Below, piece by piece: positions 5,173 through 7,083 of a DNA stretch of 7,083 nucleotides; positions within the stretch are counted from its first letter, which is position 1; each line of letters starts with the position of its first letter. The translations under genes were made by a program, and so were the position numbers. The notes beneath the pieces were generated by a model. That model was not told where the DNA came from. It did no database searches and saw only the letters and a program-made list of their open reading frames with translations. Source of the DNA: Lachnospiraceae bacterium (lineage in GTDB: Bacteria > Bacillota > Clostridia > Lachnospirales > Lachnospiraceae); assembly GCA_024695225.1 (NCBI GenBank), contig JAILIO010000223.1, positions 1 through 7,083 of the forward strand, in the 5' to 3' direction.

Positions 5173-6180
5173 TCAGCACCCAAATCCGCAGCGGGGGTAA
5201 GTGCAGGGCTTGCATCCCCTGCAGAGACCGCCCTCTGCCAGCGCTTTGATGTCCTTCTTTATCAGTCTCTCTCCGGTGAGAAGCCTTGGCACCACCAGAT
5301 CAAAAACAGTAGCCTTTGCAAACATAACACATCCCGGAAGTCCCACCACAGGAATATCTCCCAGATATCCCAAAAGGAACATGGCCCCGGGAAGCACAGG
5401 AGCTCCGTAGCTTTCTATTTCCACCCCTGCCCTTCTGATGCCGGCGGGGGTCCTGTCGTCCGGGTCCACTGACATGCCTCCGGTAACTGCGATAAAGTCA
5501 GCTCCCGCAGCCTTCACTTCCAGTATCTTTTCTGCGATCATGGCTTCATCGTCGTCGGAATAAAGCCTGCAGAGTTCACTGCACCCAAGATCCGAGAATT
5601 TCTTAAGGAGTATGTCACCGAATTTATCTTCGATCAGTCCCTTATAAACTTCGCTTCCGGTGATCACCACACCCACTTTGCAGGGTTTCATGGCATCCAC
5701 ATGTATGACTTCCCCGATGCCTTCAGCCCTTATTACCACCGATTCGTCGACGTACAGGGGGATCACCCGGGTTCCCGCCAGGAGATCGCCTTTATTTACG
5801 TACCTGTCCCCGTGAATGGTTGAGAACATCACGTTATCGTCCGCATTTAACCCGGCAAGCCTCTCCCGGTCGATCCTAAGGACGCCGGATATGGCTGCGT
5901 TTATCTCAACCTTTCCCTCGCCCTTTTCAGTAAGTACTGTGTTTATGCCTGCTGCCGATCCGGCTATCCGCCTGCCCGCCTCATCTTCATGGACATCGGT
6001 GTCTGTCAGCTCCAGCACATAGAGGTTTTCCTTTCCCATGGAAAGCATCACCGGGATGTCTTCTTCAGTGACGATATGGCCTTTCTTGAATCTGGCCCCT
6101 TTGTATTCTCCGGGGATTATCTGTGTAAGGTCGTGGGCCAGCACATGCCCGCATGCTTCCTCCGTGCGTATTGTCTTCAT
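5173..6180 (-). CDS. MoeA-like molybdopterin-binding protein with Cys-rich C-terminal tail
   Basis: Predicted cytoplasmic molybdenum-cofactor protein. The N-terminal part resembles the MoeA entry region (ARFKKGHIVTEEDIPVMLSMG, 29-49). Residues 166-300 form a MoCF-binding (MogA/MoeA) domain with KVGVVITGSEV (168-178), TGGMSVDPDD (233-242) and PGAMFLL...IPVVGLPG (264-283). At 335 aa it is shorter than canonical MoeA (about 400). It ends in five cysteines, CRGCKPCTYPRCGFGC at 320-335 (CxxCxxC-x4-C-x3-C). I recall relatives with such a tail beside xanthine dehydrogenase-type genes in Clostridia, so a role in cofactor maturation or delivery for the hydroxylase is likely but inferred. The ATG at 6180 has an AAGAAGGG site unusually close, about 4 bases. 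modA follows 15 bases after the stop, with its Shine-Dalgarno right after this gene's stop, so the two are surely co-transcribed. Confidence 0.87.
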   Translation of the reverse strand: MKTIRTEEACGHVLAHDLTQIIPGEYKGARFKKGHIVTEEDIPVMLSMGKENLYVLELTDTDVHEDEAGRRIAGSAAGINTVLTEKGEGKVEINAAISGVLRIDRERLAGLNADDNVMFSTIHGDRYVNKGDLLAGTRVIPLYVDESVVIRAEGIGEVIHVDAMKPCKVGVVITGSEVYKGLIEDKFGDILLKKFSDLGCSELCRLYSDDDEAMIAEKILEVKAAGADFIAVTGGMSVDPDDRTPAGIRRAGVEIESYGAPVLPGAMFLLGYLGDIPVVGLPGCVMFAKATVFDLVVPRLLTGERLIKKDIKALAEGGLCRGCKPCTYPRCGFGC

Positions 6181-6196
6181 TTACCCTTCTTTCAAC

Positions 6197-6202
6197 ATTA
6201 TA
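6197..6202 (-). promoter_or_regulatory. Possible -10 element for the MoeA-like/mod operon
   Basis: The minus strand has a perfect TATAAT 16 bases before the MoeA-like ATG. No good -35 hexamer is seen; the sequence 17 bases further upstream is ACTGTA. If used, transcription would start about 10 bases before the start codon, placing the Shine-Dalgarno at the very 5' end. It sits at the end of an AT-rich repeat array, so chance is a real alternative. Confidence 0.3.
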
Positions 6203-6320
6203 TTTCCGGTTTTTTCCTGTACAGTTTCCGGTTTTGTTTCCCGTACTGTTTTCAGTATTCTTTCAGTACTCATTTCCGGTATTATTTCCCGTATTTCTAC
6301 ACTACGTATTTCGGTTTACC
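6203..6320 (-). repeat. 12-bp degenerate tandem repeat array in the leader of the MoeA-like gene
   Basis: Eight units of exactly 12 bp run from 6225 to 6320 on the plus strand. Examples are TTTCCGGTTTTG, TTTCCCGTACTG, TTTCAGTACTCA, TTTCCGGTATTA and TTTCCCGTATTT. At least one more unit (TTTCCTGTACAG, 6213-6224) lies before them. The transcribed-strand sense is purine-rich with a GGAAA core every 12 bases. The minus-strand frames contain stops, so it is non-coding as it stands. The unit resembles the modA repeat unit. Confidence 0.75.
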
Positions 6321-6364
6321 GTTTTTCTACTCCACATATTTCGGTTTTTATTTACGTATTGTAT

Positions 6365-6457
6365 TTTCACGGCAAAGTCTTTTCCCTTCCAGGTCTTTCA
6401 CGGCAAGGTCTTTTCACTTCCAGGTCTTTCACGGCAAGGTCAGTTCACTTCCATATC
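6365..6457 (-). repeat. 31-bp tandem triplicate across the surface-protein stop codon
   Basis: Three head-to-tail 31-bp copies lie at 6365-6395, 6396-6426 and 6427-6457. The first two differ at two positions. The third differs at several and contains the last codons and TGA (6445-6447) of the surface-protein gene. Each copy begins TTTCACGGCAA on the plus strand. There are no spacers, so this is not CRISPR. It looks like duplication of the gene's 3' end into the untranslated region. Confidence 0.9.
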
Positions 6458-7083
6458 TTGTCTATGAGCCAGCCCAGGAAGGTTCTCTTCTTTCCGTCGG
6501 TGATCTTGAATTTCACGGTCTTTATGCCGGCGTAGTCCCCTTTTCCCTTGAGGATCACTGATGCGGTACCTGTCTTTGCATTGTTTTTGTATCGATCGAC
6601 CTCAAAATCCTGCCCGGGGACAAGGACGTTGCCACTGACCGAATAAAGCAGATCCTCAAGGTCACTGTTTGCCAGAGTCACTCCTTCAAGGGTGTATCTC
6701 TGTTCCGGGATCTTTCCTTTGACCTTTGTCTTTGCCAGATTGACGGACTTATCCATATAATAATACTTTATCTTTGCATTTCCGTAATAATTTCCTATTC
6801 CTTCCACGGAGACCTGATACTGGGCCGTCTCATTTCCATCATTGTCCTTCAGGCACTCATAGGCATTCTCATTCACTATGCGGAAATCCTTGTTCTTTGT
6901 GAGTTTCTTTCCGTCGCCATCCTCAATGGTGATCACAGGATTCATGTAGCCGTTATCCGTATCTCCAAACTTGTCTGCAGCTGTGCAGTACAGATCGCTT
7001 ATGGAGGCTTCATAAATGTAGTACGAATATTTTACGGACCCTTTGTAATTTCCCTTACCCTTTATGGTGACCACTGCATCCTG
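6445..7083 (-). CDS. C-terminal part of a repeat-containing Ig-like surface protein
   Basis: The frame is open to the right edge, so the N-terminus lies outside; 212 residues are visible. Three modules each carry a G-x-G-[ND]-Y-x-G turn followed by an alternating beta strand: GKGNYKGSVKYSYYI near the visible start, GIGNYYGNAKIKYYY in the middle and GKGDYAGIKTVKFKI near the end. This pattern is typical of bacterial Ig-like (MBG/YDG-like) repeats in secreted clostridial surface proteins. Tyr, Lys and Gly are abundant. The C-terminus ends GWLIDKIWK, with no LPXTG sorting signal or transmembrane anchor, so attachment, if any, must be elsewhere. An internal GTG at 7074 is not a credible start because the repeat pattern continues upstream of it. 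It is unlikely to be functionally linked to the molybdenum genes despite sharing their strand. Specific function unknown. Confidence 0.8.
   Translation of the reverse strand, partial: QDAVVTIKGKGNYKGSVKYSYYIYEASISDLYCTAADKFGDTDNGYMNPVITIEDGDGKKLTKNKDFRIVNENAYECLKDNDGNETAQYQVSVEGIGNYYGNAKIKYYYMDKSVNLAKTKVKGKIPEQRYTLEGVTLANSDLEDLLYSVSGNVLVPGQDFEVDRYKNNAKTGTASVILKGKGDYAGIKTVKFKITDGKKRTFLGWLIDKIWK

Noticed and set aside
6365..6457. CRISPR array
   Set aside because: The 31-bp copies are directly adjacent with no unique spacers and overlap a coding end.
6445..6500. Cell-wall sorting signal at the end of the surface protein
   Set aside because: No LPXTG-like motif, hydrophobic span plus basic tail, or other anchor is present in the last 30 residues.
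5989..6561. Overlapping plus-strand open frames rich in Phe, Tyr and Ser across the 6.0-6.5 kb region
   Set aside because: They run over the ends of two minus-strand genes and take their composition from the pyrimidine-rich repeat array; no ribosome site or domain supports them.

Overview
The window is a bacterial molybdenum-enzyme locus with seven genes, three per side plus one fragment at each edge. Gene content and style suggest a Clostridia member, most likely Lachnospiraceae: a clostridial-type galactokinase, a MoeA-like protein with a Cys-rich tail, surface-protein repeats of the GKGNYxG type, Gram-positive Shine-Dalgarno sites and fairly balanced GC. This assignment rests on family recognition from memory, not on a search.

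Left part. On the minus strand, starting at 434 and running off the left edge, is the N-terminus of a xanthine dehydrogenase-family molybdopterin subunit. Its reading frame is corrupted near the edge because bases 1-95 are a fold-back (inverted) copy of 270-364. Divergent from it, a galactokinase-family gene (651-1928) and moaC (1985-2482) lie on the plus strand and may be co-transcribed.

Right part. On the minus strand, convergent with moaC, is a compact set: a MoeA-like molybdopterin-binding protein (6180-5173), modA (5157-4141), modB (4029-3325) and modC (3255-2557). ModABC would import molybdate. MoaC makes cyclic pyranopterin monophosphate, an early molybdenum-cofactor intermediate. The MoeA-like protein probably acts late in cofactor assembly or on delivery to the hydroxylase, whose large subunit starts at the left edge. 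The galactokinase has no obvious role in this pathway. At the right edge is the C-terminal part of a surface protein with repeated Ig-like modules.

The least ordinary feature is the density of short tandem repeats at gene boundaries. A 12-bp repeat forms the long N-terminal region of the ModA signal peptide. A related 12-bp array fills the leader of the MoeA-like gene. A 31-bp triplicate runs through the stop codon of the surface-protein gene. A 51-bp-spaced duplication copies the last codons of modB into the modB-modC gap. No RNA gene, CRISPR array, insertion sequence or convincing intrinsic terminator was seen. I did not find a clearly new multi-gene system; the repeat behaviour and the edge fold-back are what merit a second look.
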